A DNA stretch of 32,354 bases from an uncultured Candidatus Saccharibacteria bacterium (GCA_946530935.1 CAMNAJ010000005.1:1-32354), one strand, 5' to 3'; counted from the first letter of the stretch, positions 18,088 through 26,962 are shown. Notes: generated by a model from the sequence alone, not told the origin. Numbers and translations are program-made.

Positions 18088-18097
18088 GTGCTATAAT
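18088..18097 (+). promoter_or_regulatory. Extended -10 promoter of radA
   Basis: GTGCTATAAT, 7 nt before ATG 18105; possible -35 TTGCTC at 18070-18075. Confidence 0.65.
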
Positions 18098-18104
18098 CAT
18101 AGAT

Positions 18105-19454
18105 ATGAAACTCAGGAGTCAGTTTGTCTGTCAGCAATGTGGTGCGACATATGCGAAATGGGTTGGACAGTGTAATAATTGTTCAGCATGGAATTCTTTG
18201 GTTGAACAAGTAGTTGAGCCAGAGATTGGAAAAAAAACTGCTATTGAAAAAGGTAAACAAACTGGTAAAAAACTTGATTTTGTTAAATTAAAAACCGTAG
18301 TGCCGTCTGATAAAAAAGCGCGACTCTTAACGGAATTCCCAGATTTGAATGTGGTGCTTGGTGGGGGGATTCTAATGGGTTCGGTTTCACTACTAGCTGG
18401 GCAGCCGGGCATTGGTAAGTCGACTATCTTGATGCAAATTTGTGCAGAAGTCGCTAAAAAACACGATGTATTATATATATCTGGTGAGGAATCGGCTGGG
18501 CAGGTAAAACTTCGTGCCGAAAGACTTGGTGCAAATTCGGATAGGCTAAACTTTGCAACTTCAACTTCTGGTAATGATATCGCAAAGACGATTGAAACTG
18601 GTGAATTTGACTTGGTGATTGTAGATTCTATTCAAACACTCGCGATGGATGAAATTTCATCGGCACCAGGAACAGTTTCTCAAGTTACTAATTGTGGTAA
18701 TTTGATTATTCGAGCGGCTAAAGCGACCGATACGGCTGTGATTATTGTTGGCCATGTGACTAAAGAGGGAACACTTGCGGGACCAAAAGTACTTGAACAT
18801 TTAGTAGATGTGGTGCTTAATTTTGAAGGCGATAGATATGGTGGATTCAAAACCGTAAGAGCGGTGAAAAACCGTTTTGGTTCGACAAATGAGGTGGCGA
18901 TTTTTGAGATGGGTGAAACTGGGCTTAAGGAAGTACAAAACCCATCAGCGGCTCTATTGGCCGAAAGAACTAATACAGACGGCTCAATTATTTTAGCAAC
19001 TCTAGAAGGAAACCGCCCGATTTTAGTTGAGATTCAGGCTCTTGCCACAACGTCTAATTTTGGTTATCCAAAGCGTACGGCATCTGGATTTGATATTAAT
19101 CGTTTGAATCTACTAATTGCGGTAATTGAAAGACGAACAAAACTTAAGCTATCTGACAAAGATATTTTTATTAACGTGGTCGGAGGAATGAAAATAAACG
19201 ATTCGGCAGCGGATCTTGCGGTTTGTATGGCAATTGCGTCGGCGGTAGCGGGGAGAAAGCTTGGGGAAGAGTATGTGGTATTTGGTGAAGTAGGACTAGG
19301 CGGAGAAATCCGTTCAGCATTCAGAGCGGACCAGAGAATTGCAGAAGCGAAGAAATTAGGATTTCTTCACGCGATAGGGCCGGCAACGGTACATGATAAA
19401 TTTGTAATTCCAGCAAAAGACCTACGTGAAACTTTAATTAAGTATGTAAAATGA
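18105..19454 (+). CDS. radA: DNA repair protein RadA/Sms
   Basis: N-terminal zinc motif CQQCGATYAKWVGQCNNC, Walker A GQPGIGKST, KNRFGSTNEVAIFEM, Lon-like C-terminal domain. Confidence 0.96.
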   Translation: MKLRSQFVCQQCGATYAKWVGQCNNCSAWNSLVEQVVEPEIGKKTAIEKGKQTGKKLDFVKLKTVVPSDKKARLLTEFPDLNVVLGGGILMGSVSLLAGQPGIGKSTILMQICAEVAKKHDVLYISGEESAGQVKLRAERLGANSDRLNFATSTSGNDIAKTIETGEFDLVIVDSIQTLAMDEISSAPGTVSQVTNCGNLIIRAAKATDTAVIIVGHVTKEGTLAGPKVLEHLVDVVLNFEGDRYGGFKTVRAVKNRFGSTNEVAIFEMGETGLKEVQNPSAALLAERTNTDGSIILATLEGNRPILVEIQALATTSNFGYPKRTASGFDINRLNLLIAVIERRTKLKLSDKDIFINVVGGMKINDSAADLAVCMAIASAVAGRKLGEEYVVFGEVGLGGEIRSAFRADQRIAEAKKLGFLHAIGPATVHDKFVIPAKDLRETLIKYVK

Positions 19455-19927
19455 AAATTTTAGGAATTGATCCAGGTATTGGGATTTGCGGATTTGGGTT
19501 AATCGAAACCAAATCGCGTACGGATGCAAAAGCATTAGATTTTGGTGTGATAACGACAAAAATACGAGCACCACTTCCGTCAAGGTTAAAAGAACTATAT
19601 GAATCATTGCAGGAGGTTTTTGAGTCAACGAAACCAGATGTAGTGTCGGTAGAGAAGCTATTTTTCTCGAAGAACATTACAACTGGGATTGCGGTGGCGG
19701 AAGCGAGAGGGTTAGTGCTTCTTGTGGCGGAGCAAAAGGGTTTACCAGTTTTTGAATACACACCAAATGAGATAAAAAAGACTTTAACGGGCTATGGCTC
19801 GGCTAAAAAAGGTCAGATACAAGAAATGGTACGAGTGCATTTAAATTTAAAAGATAAGCCAAAGCCGGATGATGCGGCAGATGCTTTGGCGGCTGCTATC
19901 ACGCACTCTTTAAACGGGATGGTATAA
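19451..19927 (+). CDS. ruvC: Crossover junction endodeoxyribonuclease RuvC
   Basis: MKILGIDPGIGICGFGLIE, SVEKLFFSKN, DDAADALAAAITH; ATGA overlap with radA. Confidence 0.95.
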   Translation: MKILGIDPGIGICGFGLIETKSRTDAKALDFGVITTKIRAPLPSRLKELYESLQEVFESTKPDVVSVEKLFFSKNITTGIAVAEARGLVLLVAEQKGLPVFEYTPNEIKKTLTGYGSAKKGQIQEMVRVHLNLKDKPKPDDAADALAAAITHSLNGMV

Positions 19928-19928
19928 T
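19923..19928 (+). promoter_or_regulatory. -10 box of ruvA overlapping the ruvC stop codon
   Basis: TGG-TATAAT, 6 nt before ATG 19935; TAA of ruvC is 19925-19927. Confidence 0.6.
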
Positions 19929-19934
19929 ATATAT

Positions 19935-20510
19935 ATGATTGCGCATATTAGAGGTAAAGTTACAGAAAAATTTGGAAACTCACTGATTATTGATGTGTCT
20001 GGTGTTGGGTATGAGATAACGGTGCCGACGCTTGATTTTGACGCAGCACTGCTTAATGAGGAAAGGAAGTTTTTTACCTATCATTCGATTAGAGAAAATG
20101 CAGAAGAATTGTATGGTTTTTCTAGTTTGATGGCGAAGAAATTGTTTGAACTTCTAATCTCGGTACAGGGAGTTGGGCCGAAGGCGGGAATTGCTATCCT
20201 GTCTTTGGCGGAGCCAGAAGAAGTAAGAAATGCGATTGCAAACGCCGATGCGGCCTTTATTTCAAAAGCGTCTGGGGTAGGCAAAAAATCTGCGGAGAGA
20301 ATTATAGTAGACCTTCGTGATAAGGTAGGAATACCGTCACATTATGGAGCGACAGAGACGAAATATAAGACTATGGATGAAGCGAATGACGAGGCTCTAG
20401 ATGCGCTTATGGCACTCGGGTTTACATTGAAAGAAGCTTCACTGGCGCTTGAAAAGATTGATAGAGATCTTCCAACCGAGGAAAGAATCAAAATGGCCTT
20501 GAAAAAATAA
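19935..20510 (+). CDS. ruvA: Holliday junction branch migration protein RuvA
   Basis: MIAHIRGKVTEKFGNSLIIDVSGVGYEI, SVQGVGPKAGIAIL, ASGVGKKSAERIIVDL (HhH motifs). Confidence 0.95.
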   Translation: MIAHIRGKVTEKFGNSLIIDVSGVGYEITVPTLDFDAALLNEERKFFTYHSIRENAEELYGFSSLMAKKLFELLISVQGVGPKAGIAILSLAEPEEVRNAIANADAAFISKASGVGKKSAERIIVDLRDKVGIPSHYGATETKYKTMDEANDEALDALMALGFTLKEASLALEKIDRDLPTEERIKMALKK

Positions 20511-20527
20511 AACAAGTGTGTTAAAAT
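20499..20527 (+). promoter_or_regulatory. Promoter of rplS
   Basis: TTGAAA-17 bp-TAAAAT; -35 overlaps the ruvA 3' end; gives a ~26-nt leader. Confidence 0.55.
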
Positions 20528-20559
20528 AACAGGTAATTGTCTAATATAAAGGTTTAAAT

Positions 20560-21036
20560 ATGAGTTTTTCTATTCTAAAGCAAATCGGTGACGCCCAAAA
20601 GAAGAAGGCTGTTGTTGATGTTCGTTCTGGTGATACCGTAAAAGTCACCCAAAAGATTAAGGAAGGCAACAAGTTTCGTTTGCAGACTTTTGAGGGTGTA
20701 GTGATTCGTGTTGATCGCAAAGAGTCTCATACTGCACGTATTGTTGTCCGCAAGGTTACTTCTGGTGTTGGTGTTGAGAAGTCATATCTCATCCATTCGC
20801 CACTCGTAGAGAAGATTGAAGTCACTAAGCGTTCGAAAGTTCGCCGCAATAACCTTAGCTATCTTCGTGAGCGCTCTGGTAAATCCGCACGTCTTTCTGC
20901 AAAGGATTTCGATCGTGCATCTGTTAACGATGTAACTGTTCCAGAAGTTGAAGTTGTTGAAGCTCCAGCAGAAGAGCCAAAAGAAGAAGCTACTGAAGCT
21001 CCTAAAGAAGAAGCTCCAGCCGAAAAAGAAGCTTAA
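20560..21036 (+). CDS. rplS: 50S ribosomal protein L19 with acidic C-terminal extension
   Basis: GDTVKVTQKIKEGNKFRLQTFEGVVIRV, GVGVEKSYLIHSPLVEKIEVTKRSKVRRNNLSYLRERSGKSARL, followed by an E/A/P-rich tail. Confidence 0.96.
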   Translation: MSFSILKQIGDAQKKKAVVDVRSGDTVKVTQKIKEGNKFRLQTFEGVVIRVDRKESHTARIVVRKVTSGVGVEKSYLIHSPLVEKIEVTKRSKVRRNNLSYLRERSGKSARLSAKDFDRASVNDVTVPEVEVVEAPAEEPKEEATEAPKEEAPAEKEA

Positions 21037-21046
21037 TTAAGAATTT

Positions 21047-21076
21047 AAAAGACTCGGGGCTAACCGAGTCTTTTTT
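21047..21076 (+). terminator. Rho-independent terminator after rplS
   Basis: AAAAGACTCGG-ggctaa-CCGAGTCTTTTTT. Confidence 0.9.
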
Positions 21077-21118
21077 GATTAGTTTGCGTGACTAGATAAA
21101 GTATACTACAATGTTTTT

Positions 21119-22069
21119 ATGAAAATCCTTGGGATAGATGAGGTCGGACGAGGACCTTTGGCGGGTCCGCTGGTGGTTGGTGCGGTAATTTTGCCAGAAG
21201 TTTTACCGGATTGGGCTAATGAACTTGATGATTCCAAAAAACTGACGTTTAAAAAACGAGCTAAGCTTAGTGAAATAATTCTTGATGGAGCAGTTGCAAC
21301 CGGGCTTGGGTTTGTTTCACCATTTGAACTTGACGAACTTGGAATGGTGCCGGCTTTAAAACTTGCAACTAGAAGAGCTCTTCAGGATATGCAAGGTCAA
21401 CAAATTAAATGCACAAAAGTAATAATTGACGGAAATATTAATTTTTTAACTGGAACAAAACTAGAAAAGATTACGACTACATTAATTAAGGGTGATGCTT
21501 TGATAAAGGAAATATCGGCAGCATCAATTATCGCCAAGGTCGCTAGGGATAATTATATGATTGAACTTGGTAAGAAATACCCTGGTTATGGATTTGAAAA
21601 ACACATGGGGTACGGAACTAAAGCGCATATCGATGCGATTAAACGTCTTGGATTAACTTCGGAACACAGACTAAGCTTTGAACCGTGTAAGAGCATCTCT
21701 GGTTTTAAGAGAGAAGAAACAAAGAAGAATACGACGGTGATAGGGAAATTTGGCGAAGATGCTGCGGCTGATTATCTAACGAATTTGGGTCACAAAATAG
21801 TTGGGCGTAATTTTAAAACGAGATGGTGCGAGATCGATATTGTTTCAATTGTTGAAGATAAGATCTGTTTTACAGAAGTTAAATATCGTAAAAGTGATGA
21901 TTTTGGTGGTGGAGTAGCAGCCATAACTCCGGACAAAGTTAAAAAAATGAAGCTCGGAGCGGAGATATTTTTGAAATATTATCCAAAATACCAAGATTTA
22001 CAGCCGATTTTAGCGGTAGCCGATGTGACGAAAGAATATAAAATCAAGAATTGGTTTGAAATAATTTAA
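21119..22069 (+). CDS. rnhB: Fusion protein: ribonuclease HII (N-terminal) + YraN/UPF0102 endonuclease-like domain (C-terminal)
   Basis: MKILGIDEVGRGPLAGPLVVGAVIL ... AASIIAKVARDNYM ... HMGYGTKAH (RNase HII), then GKFGEDAAADYLTNLGHKIVGRNFKTRWCEIDIVSIVEDKICFTEVKYRK (YraN) in the same frame. Confidence 0.9.
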   Translation: MKILGIDEVGRGPLAGPLVVGAVILPEVLPDWANELDDSKKLTFKKRAKLSEIILDGAVATGLGFVSPFELDELGMVPALKLATRRALQDMQGQQIKCTKVIIDGNINFLTGTKLEKITTTLIKGDALIKEISAASIIAKVARDNYMIELGKKYPGYGFEKHMGYGTKAHIDAIKRLGLTSEHRLSFEPCKSISGFKREETKKNTTVIGKFGEDAAADYLTNLGHKIVGRNFKTRWCEIDIVSIVEDKICFTEVKYRKSDDFGGGVAAITPDKVKKMKLGAEIFLKYYPKYQDLQPILAVADVTKEYKIKNWFEII

Positions 22070-22102
22070 GGTTATTTTAGGTTGCTATTATATAATAATA
22101 GT

Positions 22103-23413
22103 ATGAATAATGATAAACCTGAATTAGATGAAACACCAACACAAGATAATGTTGAAAACATCGGAACGTCAAATGAGGACTTGGTAGAAACTAAAAAATC
22201 TAAAAAAAGAACCTTAGAAATTAGTGGTACATTATTTATAATAATTCTCGTAGTAGTGATTTCGGTTGTAATGACTTTTAATATGTCTAAGAAAGATTCC
22301 GATAATGGCAGTAGTGACGGTAATGGTAGTTCGGTAATTGACGGTGATGATAATGACGGAGCTAATACTGAGTTAACTAGTAAAAGTGTGACGACAACAA
22401 TTGATAGAAAGACAATTACTTATAATGGCGCTTATGTAGTAGATGGAATTGAGGCGACTATTAATTCTGGTACTTACGAATCGTCCACAGACGATCAGGT
22501 GGTATTTTTAGTGATAAATGGCGGCAAGCTTACAATTAATGGTGGTGTAGTGATTAACAAAACTGGTAGTGCTAATTCTAATGGCCGAGGTGATAATTAT
22601 AGCTTCTATGGAATTAATTCAGCCGTCGTAGTCGTGGGTGAAGGTTCTTCTGCTACGATAGATGGTGCTTTAATCAATACTTCTACTTCTGGCGCTAATG
22701 CGGTAGTAGCTACGAATGGTGGCAGTGTAACTATTAATAATTCAGCTATTTCTACGACTAAAGATGGTTCTAGAGGTCTTCACGCTACTTATGGTGGCAC
22801 TATCAATTCAAATAAAACTACCATCTCGACAAAAGGTGGTTCTTCGGCTGCACTTGCAACAGACCGCGGTTCTGGTACAGTGGTGGCAAATGCTATGGAA
22901 CTCTCAACTGCTGGAGCCGGATCACCGCTGATTTATTCAACTGGTGATATAAAAGTAACTAGCTCAACTGGTACATCCACGGGTGCACAAATTGCAGTAG
23001 TAGAGGGGAAGAACTCTATCACATTAGATGACTGTGAGTTTTCTACTAATGGTATTGGTAATCGTAACAACGTCGACAACGCGGCTGTTATGATTTATCA
23101 GTCGATGTCTGGCGATGCTTCAATGGGGGCTGGTTCTTTTACGGCTTCGGATTCTAAATTGACTGTGCTTTCAGATTCCGAACAATATGAAACAGTTCCG
23201 TTTTTCTTTGTGACAAACACTACGGCTAGTATTTCACTTAGTGGCGTAGAAATGAACTTTTATGAAGATGGATACTTTATTCTGGCATCCGGTACGAATG
23301 AGTGGGGAAATGCCGGTAATAACGGTGGCACTGTAACGGTGGATGCTAAAAATATTAGCACATCTAGTTCAGAGATTGGTGTAGATGAGATTTCTAGTGT
23401 AAGCGGATTATAA
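22103..23413 (+). CDS. Membrane-anchored, probable parallel beta-helix surface protein
   Basis: N-terminal cytoplasmic tail, one TM (GTLFIIILVVVISVVMTFNM), then repeated INGGxxTINGG / GGSVTINNSAIST / GGTINSNKTTIST turns. TATAAT 6 nt upstream of ATG 22103. Confidence 0.7.
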   Translation: MNNDKPELDETPTQDNVENIGTSNEDLVETKKSKKRTLEISGTLFIIILVVVISVVMTFNMSKKDSDNGSSDGNGSSVIDGDDNDGANTELTSKSVTTTIDRKTITYNGAYVVDGIEATINSGTYESSTDDQVVFLVINGGKLTINGGVVINKTGSANSNGRGDNYSFYGINSAVVVVGEGSSATIDGALINTSTSGANAVVATNGGSVTINNSAISTTKDGSRGLHATYGGTINSNKTTISTKGGSSAALATDRGSGTVVANAMELSTAGAGSPLIYSTGDIKVTSSTGTSTGAQIAVVEGKNSITLDDCEFSTNGIGNRNNVDNAAVMIYQSMSGDASMGAGSFTASDSKLTVLSDSEQYETVPFFFVTNTTASISLSGVEMNFYEDGYFILASGTNEWGNAGNNGGTVTVDAKNISTSSSEIGVDEISSVSGL

Positions 23414-24403
23414 TTAGACGTTAAAGCGAAATTCTACAACGTCGCCGTCTTTCATGATGTATGTTTTTCCTTCGGTGCGAAGGAGGCCGGCTTCTTTCAC
23501 GGCTTTTTCAGAACCTAGACGTTTTAGATCATCATAATTACAAATTTGGGCAGCAATGAAGCCGCGTTCGAAATCGGTATGAATAGTGCCGGCAGCTTCT
23601 GGAGCGGTAGCACCCTGTTTAATGGTCCAAGCACGACATTCTTTTTTGCCAGCAGTGAGAAAAGATTGAAGGCCAAGAGTTTTATAAGCAGCTTTAATTA
23701 GCTCGCCAAGTGCATCCTCTTTTACGCCGTAGCTTTCAAGGAATTCTTTTCTTTCGTCACGGTTCATGCCAGACATTTCTTCTTCGAGTTTAGCATTAAC
23801 AAAAATGGCTTCGGCTGGAGTAACGAGAGATTTTAGTTTTTCTTGTAAATCTTGATCCGTGAGGCCGGATTCATCAACATTAAACATATAAATGACTGGT
23901 TTATCGGTGAGAAATGGAATATGCTCGTCGGCAGGATCTTTTTTGCGCTTGGCGGCGATTTTTTCTTTAGTTTCTTCGTCGGCAAGTTGAAGTTCAAGAT
24001 TAATGATGTCGATATCTTCTTTAGCTTGAGAAACGATGTCTTCTTCAATTTTATTATCAGCGCGGACGATATCGTTATTAACGAAGGCACGAACAACGTG
24101 GCAAATAGCTTGGCATTCGCGGATGTGAGCGAGGAATTTATTGCCAAGACCTTCGCCTTTTGAAGCGCCAGCAACTAGGCCAGCAATATCGACGAATTCT
24201 ACGGTAGCCGGAACAACTTTATCAGTTTCGTACATTTTAGCTAGAACGTCCAAGCGTTCATCTGGGACGGGAACAATACCAACATTTGGTTCAATGGTAG
24301 CAAAAGGGTAGTTGGCGGCAAGAGCGCCAGCGTTAGTTAAGGCATTAAACAAAGTGGATTTACCGACATTTGGTAAACCGACGATTCCAATCTTTAAATT
24401 CAT
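23414..24403 (-). CDS. ychF: Redox-regulated ATPase/GTPase YchF (Obg family)
   Basis: MNLKIGIVGLPNVGKSTLFNALTNAGALAANYPFATIEPNVGIV ... TGS-like C-terminus (IHTDFERGFIAAQICNYDDL); start corrected from 24661. Confidence 0.94.
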   Translation of the reverse strand: MNLKIGIVGLPNVGKSTLFNALTNAGALAANYPFATIEPNVGIVPVPDERLDVLAKMYETDKVVPATVEFVDIAGLVAGASKGEGLGNKFLAHIRECQAICHVVRAFVNNDIVRADNKIEEDIVSQAKEDIDIINLELQLADEETKEKIAAKRKKDPADEHIPFLTDKPVIYMFNVDESGLTDQDLQEKLKSLVTPAEAIFVNAKLEEEMSGMNRDERKEFLESYGVKEDALGELIKAAYKTLGLQSFLTAGKKECRAWTIKQGATAPEAAGTIHTDFERGFIAAQICNYDDLKRLGSEKAVKEAGLLRTEGKTYIMKDGDVVEFRFNV

Positions 24404-24501
24404 ATCTGTTATTATACCATGATTTTGAGGAATTTTTAGTCTTTGATGGGTGGAGAATACCATTATAATTAAGTTATTAGCTTTATATAGTATGGAGGAA
24501 T

Positions 24502-24738
24502 ATGGATCTAATTGATAAAGTTGGTGAAATGCTACACATGTCGCGTGAAGAGGTGGAGAAGAATAGTGAGCAAATTGACGAGAATATGACTTATTTTTGG
24601 CAGCCAGGTAGGGGTGGGTTAAGCTTAGTGACCGATAAAGACGGTAACTATCTTGGTGCAACTTCTGGGGTTAATCCTGAAAAACTGTTTGAAGAATTTA
24701 GAAACGGCAGAAGGGCCGGGAACTTATTCAATGAATAG
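24502..24738 (+). CDS. Small uncharacterised protein (78 aa)
   Basis: SD GGAGGA at 24494-24499, TATAAT at 24464-24469, overlaps start of next gene. Confidence 0.6.
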   Translation: MDLIDKVGEMLHMSREEVEKNSEQIDENMTYFWQPGRGGLSLVTDKDGNYLGATSGVNPEKLFEEFRNGRRAGNLFNE

Positions 24739-25414
24739 GTTAGTGGTCTTTAATGATGCTGTAGAGATTGGGGTGTCTGATATCTATGACGGCACCATGC
24801 GGTTTTTTGGCGAGGGAGACGAACAGGAAATCATTGACAATCAGGCGAGACTTGGGGAGCTAATCGGGTTACCGAAGGAAAAAGTTTTAAGAGTTCGGAC
24901 GATTTATGATGGCAGAGAGTCTTATAATGACTACTTTGAAGTGACAGAAGAGAATTTGGAGGAGTTTTGTACTCAGCAGTCAGAAAAAGAGATTAAAGTC
25001 TCGGATGGGCTAGTAACGAGACTTAAAAATGTTGGGATTTTGCTTCCGCTCGCGGATTGTCTTGGTGCAGTGTTTTATGATGAGGAACAGAGAATTATTG
25101 GGTTACTCCACGCCGGACGGCACAATATTGAGCAGAATGGCCCAGAAAACTTTTTAAGGTTTCTTAAAGAAGAATTTAGCTGTGATGCTGCTAGATTAAA
25201 AGTGTGGCTTTCGCCATGCGCGAGGAATTACTTGATTACCAAGCTGAATAACCAAAAACTCTTAGATGCAGCTAAAGAACAGATGCTTAAGATGGGGGTT
25301 TTAGAGGAAAACATTATTGATTCCTGCGTTGATGTGGTGACGAGTGAGATTTTTCCATCCTGCTCGGCCGGTGATAAAACTAATAGATTTGCGGTTGTGG
25401 TTAAACAAAATTGA
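24731..25414 (+). CDS. Divergent laccase-domain/YfiH (PgeF, Cu-oxidase_4) family protein
   Basis: LLPLADCLGAVFYDEEQRIIGLLHAGRHNIEQNG corresponds to the family ADC...HAGWRG core; start ATG 24731 chosen (track start 24653 lies inside the upstream ORF). Confidence 0.7.
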   Translation: MNRLVVFNDAVEIGVSDIYDGTMRFFGEGDEQEIIDNQARLGELIGLPKEKVLRVRTIYDGRESYNDYFEVTEENLEEFCTQQSEKEIKVSDGLVTRLKNVGILLPLADCLGAVFYDEEQRIIGLLHAGRHNIEQNGPENFLRFLKEEFSCDAARLKVWLSPCARNYLITKLNNQKLLDAAKEQMLKMGVLEENIIDSCVDVVTSEIFPSCSAGDKTNRFAVVVKQN

Positions 25415-25439
25415 ATTATAATTAAATAAAGGAGTAAAA

Positions 25440-25724
25440 ATGACACTACTTGCAAAAATGATGGAAGAAAACATGGCAACTCTTAAAGAGATGCAGAAAA
25501 AAATGCTTGATATGCAGGAAGAGATTTATAAGGAAAATGGCGAGCAAATTGAGCGCGTAAATAAGATGAAGGCCGAGACCGAGGCGGCCGGTACAAAAGT
25601 GAAGTACGAAGCGGCGGCAAGTGGCCTTAAAGAAGGTTTTAAGGACACTAAATTCTGCCCAAATTGTGGTGCAGAAATTGCCGCAACGGCGAAATATTGT
25701 AGCGAGTGCGGTGCTAAACAATAG
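25440..25724 (+). CDS. Small coiled-coil + zinc-ribbon protein
   Basis: C-terminal KFCPNCGAEIAATAKYCSECGAKQ; SD AAAGGAG. Confidence 0.75.
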   Translation: MTLLAKMMEENMATLKEMQKKMLDMQEEIYKENGEQIERVNKMKAETEAAGTKVKYEAAASGLKEGFKDTKFCPNCGAEIAATAKYCSECGAKQ

Positions 25725-25732
25725 GAGAAAAA

Positions 25733-26953
25733 ATGGGAAAAATGCCACCTTTACCAGAACCAATTAAGGAGGAAAAGCCGAAATCTCAGTCGCCACTGCT
25801 AATCACTTTAGCGGTGCTCGCGATAGTAGGGATTGCTTTTGGAATTGCCGGTGCGATGGCTCTCTTTAGAGAGCAAGGTAAGCCGGCCGCGGAAGATGTA
25901 GTGCTGGATTTTAAACATTATAAGATTGCCAAGATTGAGGACGAGCCGATTTACGTTTATAAGAGTGAATACGACGGCAATTATCAGCTTGTTAATAAGG
26001 ATTTCCCAGAATACGTCGGTATGAACAGGGATTTTGAGGCGCTAGAAGAGTTCAGATATGACGACGTGGTAGATTATGAAGAATACAAGGCATTCTGCGA
26101 AAAATGGGATATTGAGCAGAAATTCACTGATGAGGACAGCAACTACGCGATTGTTTCTAATTATTACGTCGGTTCACCAAATACGACGGCGAAACTTGCT
26201 GAGGTTTACGAAGAATATGCATCAGTAACGATCTTTTACCAGGTGAGCTCTAGAGGTGTAACAGCCGATACGACTGGGTTTGCGATTATCGTCCCGGTGG
26301 ATACAGATGTAACCAAGGTTAGTTCAATCTCAATGTATACCGAGACGGAATATGAAAATCTCAAGAAATACGGTGAAATTTACGATCCGTCATACTATTT
26401 GATGGAAGATAAGCCGATTATTTACCTCTATCCAGAGAAAGAGATGGAAGTATCGGTGAAGCTGGGGAATGCCCAGAATCTCACGGTTTCATACCCACGC
26501 TATGAGGATGGTTGGCGAGTATTAGCACAGCCAAACGGTGATTTGAAGGATTTAAAAACTGGTCGTAACCTTTACGCGCTTTACTATGAAACTAAACTAG
26601 AAGAAGCCTTTAAGGTAGAAAAAGATGGTTTTGTAGTAGCGGGTGAGGATTCAGCGGAATTCTTAGAGAAAAAACTTGCGATACTTGGTTTAAACGACAG
26701 GGAAAAAGAAGAGTTTATCGTTTACTGGCTGCCGAAGCTTGAGGCTAGTAAGTTTAACTACATCAGATTTGCGACTACAGAGGAAATTGATAAAAACACT
26801 ACACTTGATGTATATCCAAGGCCGGATAGTGTAATTAGGGTCTGGATGTCGTTTAAGGGGTTAGACGAAGAGATTAAAGTTGAAGAGCAGAAGCTAGAGA
26901 CTCCGGAAAGAACCGGTTTCACGGTAGTGGAATGGGGCGGCTCTGAGCTATAG
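25733..26953 (+). CDS. Membrane-anchored uncharacterised protein with KPxIYLYP motif
   Basis: Pro-rich N-terminus, one TM (LLITLAVLAIVGIAFGIAGAMALF), central DKPIIYLYPEKEMEVSVKL; SD aggag. Confidence 0.7.
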   Translation: MGKMPPLPEPIKEEKPKSQSPLLITLAVLAIVGIAFGIAGAMALFREQGKPAAEDVVLDFKHYKIAKIEDEPIYVYKSEYDGNYQLVNKDFPEYVGMNRDFEALEEFRYDDVVDYEEYKAFCEKWDIEQKFTDEDSNYAIVSNYYVGSPNTTAKLAEVYEEYASVTIFYQVSSRGVTADTTGFAIIVPVDTDVTKVSSISMYTETEYENLKKYGEIYDPSYYLMEDKPIIYLYPEKEMEVSVKLGNAQNLTVSYPRYEDGWRVLAQPNGDLKDLKTGRNLYALYYETKLEEAFKVEKDGFVVAGEDSAEFLEKKLAILGLNDREKEEFIVYWLPKLEASKFNYIRFATTEEIDKNTTLDVYPRPDSVIRVWMSFKGLDEEIKVEEQKLETPERTGFTVVEWGGSEL

Positions 26954-26962
26954 GGTTTATAC

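Noticed and set aside
21102-21107. TATACT as the rnhB-yraN -10 box
   Set aside because: Possible, but TACAAT (21107-21112) has a TTGCGT -35 at exactly 17 bp and the 6-nt start spacing seen elsewhere; unresolved without TSS data.
24404-24661. N-terminal extension of ychF ORF to 24661
   Set aside because: YchF begins with MxLKxGIVGLPNVGKST; the extension overlaps the divergent 24502 gene and is low-plausibility peptide.
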